Source: Cyclobacteriaceae bacterium (GTDB lineage Bacteria; Bacteroidota; Bacteroidia; Cytophagales; Cyclobacteriaceae). From it: a DNA stretch of 64,000 nucleotides. Within the stretch, counting starts at the first letter, position 1. Every line of letters starts with the position of its first letter. The DNA is taken from NCBI GenBank assembly GCA_028284125.1, contig JANQSI010000013.1, positions 1 to 64,000 of the forward strand. The letters are read 5' to 3'. The position numbers and the translations under genes were made by a program. Shown piece after piece: positions 39,475-48,436 of the stretch. The notes under the pieces are model-generated. The model saw only the letters and a program-made list of their open reading frames with translations, was not told the origin of the DNA and did not search any database.

Positions 39475-40326
39475 TCAGAGGCTGAAATATTGATCATCCA
39501 TTTTTTGAAGGATCAATTTTATTTCGTCTGATTTGTGGTAATCGCCAAGCTTTTCAAATGAGACAATTAGGTTTCTCAGGGCACGCAAAATGATATCAAG
39601 ATTGGAGCAAGGTTCGTAGAAAATATCCTGCTGGCTGAGCTGAAGATTTTCCAAGTAATTGTCAATGTCAGTCCTGGTAAATATTAAACCTCGATTGAAA
39701 ACATTGATGTAAAAAGATTCTTCTCCTAGTTTGTAGGTAAGAATAAAGAGGTTTGGAAGGTTAACCCCATAAATGGGTAGTTCCATTTTTTGAGCGAGGA
39801 GGAGATAAATAGCACACAAAGAAATTGGATTTCCTTTTTTCGATTCAAGAACGGCATTGATCATTGAATTGGCCGGAGAATGAAAATTCTTAGTGTTGGC
39901 TCTGAATTTGAATTGATTGAAAAAGACTTCATTAAACGTTTTAATCTGGTCATAGGGAGTCATTTCATCCTGGAACTGGCGCCAAAGTTCATGGTACAAC
40001 TGCTCGATCTCTTTGATCAATTCGTCAATTTCCAGATCTGGGTATTGATAAGTCGCGACAATCCACAATCCTTCCAATAAATTTTCTGCCCCTGCTTCTT
40101 TCCAATCCAAAAAACGTTCTTGTAGCAACTCAAATTGCAACTCATGTACCAAATCCTCAATTCGTGCCTGAATGGTTGGGTTGAATATACTCTCCCACTC
40201 CTCTTCAAGAAAAGGTATGATTTCAGTTCCTAATGACCGGATTTTTTCTTCCACATGACCAATGACCTCCTGATCTTCGTCATCAAGTAACTGTACAAGG
40301 GCTTTTATTTCTTTTGATTTAATCAA
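39475..40326 (-). CDS. SirB1/transglutaminase-like protein
   Basis: A 283-residue protein of the SirB1 N-terminal (transglutaminase-like) family, judged from the segment ESKKGNPISLCAIYLLLAQKMELPIYGVNLPNLFIL (residues about 150-190). The C-terminal part has the helix-rich end LIVSFEKLGDYHKSDEIKLILQKM seen in these proteins. The typical catalytic cysteine appears in SLCAIY. N terminus resembles HEAT-like repeats. Function not established in the family. It sits 46 bases after the acyl-CoA carboxylase gene in the same direction. Confidence 0.75.
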   Translation of the reverse strand: MIKSKEIKALVQLLDDEDQEVIGHVEEKIRSLGTEIIPFLEEEWESIFNPTIQARIEDLVHELQFELLQERFLDWKEAGAENLLEGLWIVATYQYPDLEIDELIKEIEQLYHELWRQFQDEMTPYDQIKTFNEVFFNQFKFRANTKNFHSPANSMINAVLESKKGNPISLCAIYLLLAQKMELPIYGVNLPNLFILTYKLGEESFYINVFNRGLIFTRTDIDNYLENLQLSQQDIFYEPCSNLDIILRALRNLIVSFEKLGDYHKSDEIKLILQKMDDQYFSL

Positions 40327-40371
40327 TGACCTAATTCATTCATTCTAAATTGAATCATTCAATCATTGGCA
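40327..40371. repeat. ATTCATTC-type intergenic repeat
   Basis: The gap between the SirB1-like and carboxylase genes contains ATTCATTCATTC and ATTGAATCATTCAATCATT, words related to the GAATGA repeats at 27.9 and 36.4 kb but less ordered. Confidence 0.4.
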
Positions 40372-40372
40372 A

Positions 40373-42001
40373 CTAGGTTTGAATAACTCCAACGTTCATT
40401 CGCTCTTCAATCGGTGCATGGTTAGCCATTTCAATACCCTTTGAAATCACATTTCTTGTTTCAATCGGATCTATTATTCCATCTACCCATAACCGAGAAG
40501 CAGCATAGAAAGGACTAAGTTTCTCATTGTAAGAATCTTCAATCTTTTTCAATTGAGCTTCCTTTTGCTTTTCAGTCAGTTCTTTGCCTTTGGCCTTCGC
40601 AGAAGCGATTTCAATTTGAAGCAAAGTCTTAGCTGCTGAACCTCCACTCATTACAGCAATTTCTGCAGTCGGCCAGGCATAGATCAATCTTGGATCATAA
40701 GCCTTACCGCACATCGCATAGTTCCCTGCACCATACGAACTTCCCATCACGATACTGAATTTTGGAACAACGGAATTTGAAACCACATTGACCATTTTGG
40801 CGCCATCCTTAATGATTCCTCCATGTTCCGATCTTGACCCAACCATAAATCCGTTCACATCATGTAGAAAAACCAATGGAATTTTGCGTTGATTACAGTT
40901 CATAATGAATCGAGCAGCTTTATCAGCCGAATCTGAGTAAATCACGCCACCCATTTGCATTTCACCTTTCTTGGTCTTTACAGTCTTTCGTTGGTTAGCA
41001 ACTATTCCGACACTCCAACCATCAATTCGTGCATATCCGCATAAAATGGATTTTCCATACAGTTCCTTGTACTGATCGAATTCCGAGTCATCTACCAGGC
41101 ATTCAATCACTTCCTTCATATCGTACTGAGTATTCCTGCTTGCAGGGAATTTACCGTAGACATCTTCTAACTTTTCTTTTGGTTGGGCTGGCTTAGCTCG
41201 ATTAAATCCAGCGTTATCAGCATCTCCCATTTTATCGAAAATCTTCTTTATGGAATCAAGACATGCCTTGTCATCTTCACATTTGTTATCCGTGACTCCT
41301 GAAATCTCGCAATGTGTAGTAGCGCCACCGAGAGTTTCGTTATCTATATCTTCTCCAACTGCTGATTTCACCAAATAGCTACCTGCGAGAAAAACAGAAC
41401 CAGTTCCATCCACGATCAATGCTTCATCAGCCATAATTGGTAAATAGGCTCCTCCTGCAACACAACTTCCCATTATCGCAGCAATTTGAACGATCCCTTT
41501 TGAAGACATGATTGCATTGTTTCGAAATTGTCTCCCGAAATGTTCTTTGTCTGGGAAAATTTCATCTTGCATGGGAAGAAATACTCCTGCGCTATCAACT
41601 AAATAAATGATCGGAAGTCTATTTTCAATGGAAATTTCTTGAGCTCTCAGATTTTTCTTGGCGGTCATTGGAAACCAAGCGCCAGCCTTTACAGTGGCGT
41701 CATTTGCCACAATCATGCATTGTCTTCCTGAAACCTTTCCTATACCAGTCACAACACCAGCAGATGGACAGCCGCCGACCTCCTCATACATACCTTCTGC
41801 AGCGAAAGCTCCAACTTCTAAGAAATCATTAGGATCGTCCAGAAGATATTCAATTCTCTCCCGTGCTGTCAATTTGCCTTTTTTGTGGTGGGATTCAATT
41901 TTCTTTTCCCCTCCACCCAGCTTTATTTTTTTTAAACGCTCATTAAGCTTGAAGACCAGTTGTTTGTTGCTGTCTTCATTTTTGTTGAATTGAATATCCA
42001 T
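40373..42001 (-). CDS. Acyl-CoA carboxylase, carboxyltransferase (beta) subunit
   Basis: A 542-residue biotin-dependent carboxyltransferase subunit of the methylcrotonyl/propionyl-CoA carboxylase family. Two crotonase-like halves are visible: the N-terminal one with GGGEKKIESHHKKGKLTARERIEYLLD (residues about 31-58) and IVANDATVKAGA, and the C-terminal one with FLHDVNGFMVGS and SSYGAGNYAMCGKAYDPRLI. The latter resembles methylcrotonyl-CoA carboxylase beta, so leucine degradation is likely but other acyl-CoA substrates are possible. No biotin carboxylase subunit is adjacent. Gap to the MCE gene is 12 bases. Confidence 0.9.
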   Translation of the reverse strand: MDIQFNKNEDSNKQLVFKLNERLKKIKLGGGEKKIESHHKKGKLTARERIEYLLDDPNDFLEVGAFAAEGMYEEVGGCPSAGVVTGIGKVSGRQCMIVANDATVKAGAWFPMTAKKNLRAQEISIENRLPIIYLVDSAGVFLPMQDEIFPDKEHFGRQFRNNAIMSSKGIVQIAAIMGSCVAGGAYLPIMADEALIVDGTGSVFLAGSYLVKSAVGEDIDNETLGGATTHCEISGVTDNKCEDDKACLDSIKKIFDKMGDADNAGFNRAKPAQPKEKLEDVYGKFPASRNTQYDMKEVIECLVDDSEFDQYKELYGKSILCGYARIDGWSVGIVANQRKTVKTKKGEMQMGGVIYSDSADKAARFIMNCNQRKIPLVFLHDVNGFMVGSRSEHGGIIKDGAKMVNVVSNSVVPKFSIVMGSSYGAGNYAMCGKAYDPRLIYAWPTAEIAVMSGGSAAKTLLQIEIASAKAKGKELTEKQKEAQLKKIEDSYNEKLSPFYAASRLWVDGIIDPIETRNVISKGIEMANHAPIEERMNVGVIQT

Positions 42002-42013
42002 TAATTTGAAGTG

Positions 42014-42931
42014 CTAGTTCCCCTCTTGACTAACCCCTTTTAGTTTTTTGTTTTTTCTGCCCAGAGGTTTCATGAAATCCCTCGGGTAGTTGTTGAAATG
42101 AATGGCAAGTTCATCCAAATCCACTAACAATTTATTGAGATTGTTATAAATCGAGTCATTGGTCATCAGCTTGCCAATTGTGCCCTGATCAGATTTTAGG
42201 TTAGCCATCAAATCGTTGATGCCTTCAATCGTGGTGTTTAAGTTTTGAACTAAGGTGTTGTATTCAATTGATTTTAATGAGTCCATTAGCACGTTAGAAC
42301 TTCTTAACAAAGTATCTAGTTGCTTAGATCGATCATTGAAGCTTTCGGTAACATCTTCTAGGTTGGCCATTAATGGTTGAACATCAATTCGATTTATTTT
42401 CCTAGTGATTGAGCCTATCGAATATTTCAATGTATCTACTACTCCTTTTAGATCTGTTTCATTCAGTTGATCCAGGAGGGTATTGATTTTGGTAATCGTT
42501 GAATTGAGGTTATCTGCTACCGGCTCAAATTGTTCGAAAAGGTCTCCGGCTATTTCTGAATTGAGCGTGTCTCCTGGGAGTAAGCGTGTTTGTGACTCAC
42601 CTACATCTAATAAGATGGCTTTCCCGCCTAGTAACCCATCATTCGCTAACGTCGCTGTGGCATCTTCTCCAACAAAAACTTCTTCATCAATATCGAGAGA
42701 AACCACGATTCTTGCCTTTTCTTGCTCCAGCTTAAACCCGCTTACCCTGCCGACTGGGAGCCCGCTGAAATAAACAGGATTGGAAACATTGAGGCCAGTC
42801 ACATTAGGATAGGTTATGTAATAGGTATTTGTTGGAGAAAATAAGTTTGTACCTCGCAAAAAGTTGAACCCATAGTAGAGCAATGCTCCGGCCACTATTG
42901 TTAGTAATCCAATCTTAAATTCTTTTGACAC
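42014..42931 (-). CDS. MlaD/MCE-domain protein
   Basis: A 305-residue protein with an N-terminal membrane anchor (FKIGLLTIVAGALLYYGFNFLRG) and an MCE domain (about 38-115, YYITYPNVTGLNVSNPVYFSG and GLLGGKAILLDVG), followed by a long helical region. It is like MlaD, the periplasmic substrate-binding part of a phospholipid transporter of the outer membrane. No mlaE/mlaF is seen. Seven bases separate it from the amidase gene and 12 from the carboxylase gene, so it is within an operon. Confidence 0.9.
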   Translation of the reverse strand: MSKEFKIGLLTIVAGALLYYGFNFLRGTNLFSPTNTYYITYPNVTGLNVSNPVYFSGLPVGRVSGFKLEQEKARIVVSLDIDEEVFVGEDATATLANDGLLGGKAILLDVGESQTRLLPGDTLNSEIAGDLFEQFEPVADNLNSTITKINTLLDQLNETDLKGVVDTLKYSIGSITRKINRIDVQPLMANLEDVTESFNDRSKQLDTLLRSSNVLMDSLKSIEYNTLVQNLNTTIEGINDLMANLKSDQGTIGKLMTNDSIYNNLNKLLVDLDELAIHFNNYPRDFMKPLGRKNKKLKGVSQEGN

Positions 42932-42938
42932 TAGCTAT

Positions 42939-43748
42939 TCAGTTTTGTGAATCAAACGACTCTTTATATTCTTTTACTGCACGGTAGATTCCAGAAGCAA
43001 TATACGATTGAACGTCCGGATCATTTAATTCTTCTTCTTCCGCCGGGTTGGAAAGGTAGCCAATTTCTACCAACACACTTGGCATTGCGGTACTCCACAG
43101 CACATATAAACTTGATTGTTTCACGCCATAGCTTCTCCTACCAGCTCTTTTCGTTAGTTGATTGTCAATTAAGCTCGCCAATAACAAGCTATTGTCCTGG
43201 TAAGATGATTGAGTAAGTGAGTAAAGAATGTAGGATTCTTCCGATTGAGGATCAAAATCGTAATTCTTTTCATAGTCTTCTTCAAGAAGGATTACCGAGT
43301 TTTCTCGCTTAGCAACTTCTAATGCTCTCGCTGTGTTTTGAGCGCCCATTACATACACTTCTGCACCCTTGATTCTATTTTTTCTTTCAGCTGATGTAGT
43401 TTCTGGTAAGGAATTTGCGTGGATCGACACAAATAAATCAGCGTCATGTTTATTGGCAATATCAGGTCTGTTTCTCGCGTGAATAAAAGTATCGTCCTTT
43501 CGGGTATAAATCACCTCTACATCTGGAATGTTCTCCTCGATGTATTTTCCCACTTGAAGGGCGACTTTCAGACAAACATCTTTTTCCTTGGTATAAGATC
43601 CAAGCGTACCCGGATCCTTCCCGCCATGACCAGGGTCGATCACTATTTTAGAAATCTTAAATCCCTCATTTTTTTTGGGGCCAACCGAGTTAAATGAGAC
43701 CAGAATAAAAAAAATGAAAAGAAATAAGGGAACTAAAATTTTTCTCAT
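42939..43748 (-). CDS. N-acetylmuramoyl-L-alanine amidase (AmiC type)
   Basis: Cleaves the amide bond between muramic acid and the peptide stem of peptidoglycan. The start at MRKILVPL gives a signal-like N terminus (LVPLFLFIFFILVSF); 269 residues. The Amidase_3 motifs are complete: IVIDPGHGGKDPG (zinc His), the catalytic glutamate in VEIGYLSNP, and VSIHANS (second zinc His). It is likely periplasmic, used in cell separation. It heads an operon with the MCE gene and is divergent from the lptD-like gene. Confidence 0.93.
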   Translation of the reverse strand: MRKILVPLFLFIFFILVSFNSVGPKKNEGFKISKIVIDPGHGGKDPGTLGSYTKEKDVCLKVALQVGKYIEENIPDVEVIYTRKDDTFIHARNRPDIANKHDADLFVSIHANSLPETTSAERKNRIKGAEVYVMGAQNTARALEVAKRENSVILLEEDYEKNYDFDPQSEESYILYSLTQSSYQDNSLLLASLIDNQLTKRAGRRSYGVKQSSLYVLWSTAMPSVLVEIGYLSNPAEEEELNDPDVQSYIASGIYRAVKEYKESFDSQN

Positions 43749-43918
43749 ATCACTTCGAATTGGATATTCCAATTTGGGATACTTTTACACAAAAATTAAA
43801 AAACATCGCTGGTTTGACAATAGTCTGAATGTAAATTCAGCAAAAAATTTGCCATTTAATTCTATTTCAAAACTCTCATTGTTTCTCAACAACTTTTAAT
43901 CGATAAAGAGTCCAGATT

Positions 43919-46615
43919 TTGCGAGTAATTTTTGTCCTTACATTTTTTGCCATTTCAACGATTTTGTTAGGTCAAGACATCACTCAAAATGATTCTACTG
44001 CCGTTCCACAAACTCCAGACTTAAGTGTTGCAGATTCTTTATTGACCAGTCAGCCTCGTGATACCGTCAAAAACACTCCTAGAGGAGACATAGAAACCAC
44101 CATTAACTATGATTCTCAAGATTCAATGTATTTCGATGTGGTTAATAAAAAGTTGTTCATGTACGGAGAAACGCATATTGATTATGGAGAAATTACGCTT
44201 GAGGCAGACAGAACGAATGTAGACTGGAACACAAAAACGATTGAATCAGATTATTCGCTGGACACTGCTGGAAATAAAATTGGTCGCCCGATATACTCTG
44301 ATGGGCCTGATGTTTATCAAACCGATGATATTGTTTATAATTTTGACACAAAACGGGCATTAATTAAGGGAGTAGTGACCGAACAAGATGGCGCATTTAT
44401 GCATGGAGATGATGTGAAGAAAAATGCAGAAAATGAGATGTTTATTGTTGGAGCACGGTATACTACCTGTAACCTGGCTCATCCTCATTTCTTCATTGAA
44501 TCAAGAAAGCTCAAAGTGATCCCCAATAAAAAGGTAGTATCAGGGCCTTTTAATTTGAAATTCAGAGACTTACCAACGCCACTTTTTTTCCCATTCGGAA
44601 TGTTTCCCCAACCGAAGGAAAAGGCTTCAGGAATCATTGTTCCTACCTATGGTGAGGAGCAACGACGTGGATTTTTCTTAAGAGATGGCGGCTACTATTT
44701 TGCAATCAGCGACTATATGGATCTTCGAGTTACCGGAGACATTTATTCGAAAGGAGGAAATGGATTAAACGTCACTTCAAATTATTTAAAACGGTATGGT
44801 TATCGCGGTACGTTCAATTTTTCCTACAATAAGTCCGTCTCTGACGATATTGAAAACCCATTGGAAACTAATGACTACTGGATCCGATGGAATCACCGAC
44901 CGGAAAGTCGTGGAAATTCTTCGTTTTCTGCTTCAGTTTCAGCCGGTACTTCAACATACACCACCAACAACAATATTGTAAATCAGGATTTCAACAGGAG
45001 TATCAATGCACAGTTCGCTTCAAATGTTAGCTACACAAAGAAGTTTCAGGGCACTCCATTTAATATTTCTACCAATCTAAGACATAACCAAAACATTCAA
45101 ACTGGGATTGTAAACTTGACACTACCGGATTTCACCCTTAATACAAACCGCCAATATCCTTTCCAGAACCTTGTAAAATCCTCTAAGTCACCAATTGCGA
45201 AGTTGAATTTCAGCCACAATTTTGTAGCGAAAAACGAGCTGACGAACCGTGCAAGGTCTTCTTTTCCTTTTAATGTAGCAAATGAAGATCCCAGAGGTGA
45301 TGAAGTTCTGAGCTTCAACAGTGAAAATCTTGGTGCCATTTTGGACCGATCACAACTGGGTGGTAAACACACCATTCCTATTTCCACCTCAATGGCATTG
45401 TTCAAATACTTTACATTGAGCCCAACCTTTAACTACACGGAGCTTTGGTATACAAAAGAATTGCAATACACCTATCTGGAAGCTGAAAATGCAGTCCGTG
45501 TAGACACATTGGACGGTTTTAGTCGTGCGGGAAGTTGGTCCGCTGGTGCCTCTTTGAATACTCGTATTTATGGAACAAAATTCTTTAAAGGAAAAATTCA
45601 GGCGATCAGGCATGTAATGACACCAAGTATCTCCTTTGCTTTTAGGCCGGATTTTACGAATCCTAGATATGGAGTTTACAGCGACATTCAGACGGATAGT
45701 TTAGGTAACACACGAACGGTAAGCAAGTATCAAGGATTTGCTTTTGGCTCACCACCTGGAGGTGAAAGTAAAACCATAGGGTTTTCATTGACCAATAACA
45801 TTGAAATGAAAGTTGCCAGCAAAAAGGATACAGTTCAAGGCTTTAAAAAAATCAAGATTTTCGATAACCTGGGACTTAGTACAGGCTACAACATAGCAGC
45901 CGATTCGTTCAATCTGAGCAATATTTCACTGAGTGCTCGAACCACTTTCTTAAACAACTTGATCTCAGTAAACTTTACCGGTTCTATTGATCCCTACATT
46001 AGGGATGAGGTAACGAATGAGCGAATCAACAAATTCGCCTGGAATAGTGGCAAAGGGATAGGTCAACTCACCACGATGACTACTGCCATTGGAATGAACC
46101 TTACTCCAAATGGGCTTAAGGGCCGTGGCAATAACAATTCGTCACAGAATGCTAATCAAAATCAAAATCCTCTTGGGGCATTGGGCGACCCATTTGGTGA
46201 GAGTGAAGAGGGCTTAACTTTTGAAGAGCAACAGCAATTGCAACAGATCAGAGATAATCCTGACCTCTATGTGGATTTTACAGTCCCGTGGACTTTAAGG
46301 GCGAATTACTCCATCAATCGGACTAAACAAGGATTTGCAGAAGCAAGCATTCGACAAAGCTTAAACTTTAGCGGAACGCTTGGTTTAACAGACAAAACTC
46401 AAATCACCTTTAATTCTGGTTACGATTTTGAAGAAAAAGACTTCACCACCACACGTGTGGGTTTAACACGTGATTTACATTGCTGGACGATGAGTCTTAA
46501 CTGGGTTCCTTTTGGAACATTTCAATCTTATTTTATCTCAATTAGGGTAAAATCGACCCTTCTGCAGGACTTGAAAGTTGAGAAGAGAAGAAGTTTCCTT
46601 GATCTATTCAATTAG
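43919..46615 (+). CDS. LptD-like outer-membrane LPS assembly protein
   Basis: An 898-residue protein: signal peptide (MRVIFVLTFFAISTILLGQ), an OstA/LptA-like jellyroll domain (about 65-190, with TINYDSQDSMYFDVVNKKLFMYGET) and an LptD-type beta barrel (from about 230) ending in an aromatic-rich stretch. The start is TTG: an in-frame stop lies just upstream and no ATG occurs before the jellyroll. It resembles the Bacteroidota version of LptD, which inserts lipopolysaccharide into the outer membrane. Divergent from the amidase gene, with a 170-base spacer that is probably a shared regulatory region. Confidence 0.85.
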   Translation: MRVIFVLTFFAISTILLGQDITQNDSTAVPQTPDLSVADSLLTSQPRDTVKNTPRGDIETTINYDSQDSMYFDVVNKKLFMYGETHIDYGEITLEADRTNVDWNTKTIESDYSLDTAGNKIGRPIYSDGPDVYQTDDIVYNFDTKRALIKGVVTEQDGAFMHGDDVKKNAENEMFIVGARYTTCNLAHPHFFIESRKLKVIPNKKVVSGPFNLKFRDLPTPLFFPFGMFPQPKEKASGIIVPTYGEEQRRGFFLRDGGYYFAISDYMDLRVTGDIYSKGGNGLNVTSNYLKRYGYRGTFNFSYNKSVSDDIENPLETNDYWIRWNHRPESRGNSSFSASVSAGTSTYTTNNNIVNQDFNRSINAQFASNVSYTKKFQGTPFNISTNLRHNQNIQTGIVNLTLPDFTLNTNRQYPFQNLVKSSKSPIAKLNFSHNFVAKNELTNRARSSFPFNVANEDPRGDEVLSFNSENLGAILDRSQLGGKHTIPISTSMALFKYFTLSPTFNYTELWYTKELQYTYLEAENAVRVDTLDGFSRAGSWSAGASLNTRIYGTKFFKGKIQAIRHVMTPSISFAFRPDFTNPRYGVYSDIQTDSLGNTRTVSKYQGFAFGSPPGGESKTIGFSLTNNIEMKVASKKDTVQGFKKIKIFDNLGLSTGYNIAADSFNLSNISLSARTTFLNNLISVNFTGSIDPYIRDEVTNERINKFAWNSGKGIGQLTTMTTAIGMNLTPNGLKGRGNNNSSQNANQNQNPLGALGDPFGESEEGLTFEEQQQLQQIRDNPDLYVDFTVPWTLRANYSINRTKQGFAEASIRQSLNFSGTLGLTDKTQITFNSGYDFEEKDFTTTRVGLTRDLHCWTMSLNWVPFGTFQSYFISIRVKSTLLQDLKVEKRRSFLDLFN

Positions 46616-46685
46616 AATTTTAATTGTAGAAATATTTTCTTGTCCTTAAATTGTACAATCCAATATTACTCTAATCCATAAACCT

Positions 46686-46955
46686 ATGATAAAGCACATT
46701 GATTTTACACCTAAGGTTACTCAAAAAGGGGGTTTATTTAAGTCAGCACAAATCGAAAAATTTCAAGATGTTGTTGACCAAATGAATGAGTGGAGAAATG
46801 CTAATGGTTCAAATAACATTGTAAGCATTGAAACTGTCGTTTTACCAAACATTCACGACGCAGATGAAGAAGGCAGTGAAGATACCATGTTAGGAACAGG
46901 ACGAGAGAGTTCATCGCATTGGTATCAGTTAATTAGAGTTTGGTACACAGAATAA
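46686..46955 (+). CDS. Hypothetical protein, 89 residues
   Basis: I do not recognise this protein. It is soluble, with a central QIEKFQDVVDQMNEWRNANG helix, an acidic DADEEGSEDTM segment and an aromatic end HWYQLIRVWY. No signal peptide or membrane segment is evident. It is a single gene, 70 bases after the lptD-like stop, and is followed by a strong terminator that also ends the AraC gene from the other side. Confidence 0.65.
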   Translation: MIKHIDFTPKVTQKGGLFKSAQIEKFQDVVDQMNEWRNANGSNNIVSIETVVLPNIHDADEEGSEDTMLGTGRESSSHWYQLIRVWYTE

Positions 46956-46983
46956 CTCTAAGCTTTAATAAGCTGAATGAAAT

Positions 46984-47015
46984 AAAAAAAGGCTGCCAAA
47001 TGACAGCCTTTTTTT
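46984..47015. terminator. Bidirectional intrinsic terminator
   Basis: AAAAAAAGGCTG (from 46984) pairs with CAGCCTTTTTTT (to 47015) around an 8-base loop. A-run and T-run on both sides make it a terminator in both directions, serving the 89-residue gene (plus) and the AraC-type gene (minus). Confidence 0.9.
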
Positions 47016-47034
47016 ATGGATTCTTCTTGGAACT

Positions 47035-47814
47035 TCAGGCGATGTAGGTTGAAGCAAAAAATTTCTTTGGACTAACATCCAAAAAGTACCTGAAGTCCTT
47101 AATTAAATGCGATTGATCATAGTATCCGCACTTATAAGTCAGTTCAGTAAGATTTTGATCTTCATCCTCTCTATACAAATTAATAAAGTAGTTGATCTTT
47201 TCGATTTTACAGAACTCCTTCGGCGTTAGTCCAATCTTCTTATTGAAATGTTGTTCCAATTTGGATTTACTAACATTTAACGAATGATAGATATCTCTCA
47301 CCTTTATGATTCCACTTGTATGTTTGATTCTTTCAATTGATGATACTACAGTAGTATTGAGTGTGGTAGTAACAGAATCCGTAATAACAGATTCACTTCT
47401 CAGGATATTTTCGACTACCCTCCCACCTTCTTTTTTGAGTTTTTTGAGTTTTCTCAGAGAATCCTTACTTAAATCCATTGAATGAATACTATGCGAGACT
47501 TCACACAAATCCCTGCAGATGTCTCCAGCATAGATTGGATTAATCTTCACAATAAGAAATCGAGCATTCGATTTACATGTAATCGCCATTCCTCGTCGAC
47601 GGGGTTTTAGGAAATAGCATCTGTCCACATCAAGTTTAGTGAGCTTGGGATGACCAATTAATTTTAGTGTAATCTGGTCTGTAAGCGGAACGATTAGTTC
47701 GCCCATATTGTCAGGAACCAGTAATAGTTCATTGGGTTCCTCCCCCATATTGTACAGGATTGAACTCTTGACGACCTCAAGTTCTCCTGAATTAGTGGCC
47801 TCTTCAATTCGCAT
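47035..47814 (-). CDS. AraC-family transcriptional regulator
   Basis: A 259-residue regulator with a C-terminal AraC/XylS double helix-turn-helix (about 155-255; QHFNKKIGLTPKEFCKIEKINYFI and the end DQSHLIKDFRYFLDVSPKKFF). The N-terminal 150 residues look like a cupin-type or unknown sensor domain (PLTDQITLKLIGHPKLTK) that I cannot place. A repeat lies about 70 bases upstream (see operator candidate). Downstream is a strong terminator. Activated genes unknown. Confidence 0.85.
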   Translation of the reverse strand: MRIEEATNSGELEVVKSSILYNMGEEPNELLLVPDNMGELIVPLTDQITLKLIGHPKLTKLDVDRCYFLKPRRRGMAITCKSNARFLIVKINPIYAGDICRDLCEVSHSIHSMDLSKDSLRKLKKLKKEGGRVVENILRSESVITDSVTTTLNTTVVSSIERIKHTSGIIKVRDIYHSLNVSKSKLEQHFNKKIGLTPKEFCKIEKINYFINLYREDEDQNLTELTYKCGYYDQSHLIKDFRYFLDVSPKKFFASTYIA

Positions 47815-47884
47815 TTTGTGACTCTTTACACTTAAAATGCTTATATATACGGGAGTCCCTTATCCGCTTTTACGCGTGTTTGTA

Positions 47885-47922
47885 AAGAATTACGATTCTT
47901 CCGTTAAGAATTAGAATCTTAA
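47885..47922 (-). promoter_or_regulatory. Candidate operator: two inverted repeats 21 bp apart
   Basis: AAGAATTACGATTCTT (47885-47900, arms AAGAAT/ATTCTT) and TTAAGAATTAGAATCTTAA (47904-47922, arms TTAAGA/TCTTAA) are alike; their AAGAATTA words begin 21 bases apart, i.e. two helical turns on one DNA face. It lies 70 bases upstream of the AraC-type gene and 28 bases after the stop of the next one, so autoregulation by one of them is likely. Confidence 0.5.
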
Positions 47923-47950
47923 CCAAATAGTCAAAACCAATATTAGAATA

Positions 47951-48436
47951 TTACGTTTGAGGGTGTTTTAGCGATCTAAACTGCTTAGGAGACATCCCCG
48001 TGTCGCTTTTGAAAGCATTGTAGAACGAAACCTTGTTCGCAAATCCACATTCTTCAGCAATCGCTTCTATTGTATAATGATTTAACCGGCCACTTTGAAG
48101 CAACTCCTTTGAATATTGGACTCTAAAGGAGTTGATAAATGTGTTGAAATTCCCATTACTGTACATATTAATGGAACGAGAGATGGTTTTTTCGTTTTGA
48201 TTCAATCTGGAGGCCAAATCAGCCACTTTTATGCTCTTGCTTAAGAATACCTGCTCTTCTTCCTGGAGCTGAATCAATTGGGTGTATATGGATTGAAGCA
48301 ATTGTTCATCATATTCACTTTGCTTTTTCTTCGATTTTTTATTCTTAAAGAAAGGGAGTTTGGAACGAACCCATATAAGCAAAATTCCTGATAGCGTGAA
48401 TGCCACGGCTGGTATAGTCCAATCCACTTTGATCAT
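47951..48436 (-). CDS. Membrane-anchored short AraC-type DNA-binding protein
   Basis: A 161-residue protein: residues 8-25 form one membrane segment (IPAVAFTLSGILLIWV), then a basic linker (KNKKSKKKQSEYDEQ) and an AraC-type double helix-turn-helix domain from about residue 67 (KVADLASRLNQNEKTISRSI ... ECGFANKVSFYNAFKSDTGMSPKQFR). Typical Bacteroidota AraC-type membrane regulators have six or seven helices before this domain; here only one remains. It would tether DNA binding to the membrane. No sensor remnant is seen upstream. It may be an intact small form or a trimmed one. Confidence 0.8.
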   Translation of the reverse strand: MIKVDWTIPAVAFTLSGILLIWVRSKLPFFKNKKSKKKQSEYDEQLLQSIYTQLIQLQEEEQVFLSKSIKVADLASRLNQNEKTISRSINMYSNGNFNTFINSFRVQYSKELLQSGRLNHYTIEAIAEECGFANKVSFYNAFKSDTGMSPKQFRSLKHPQT

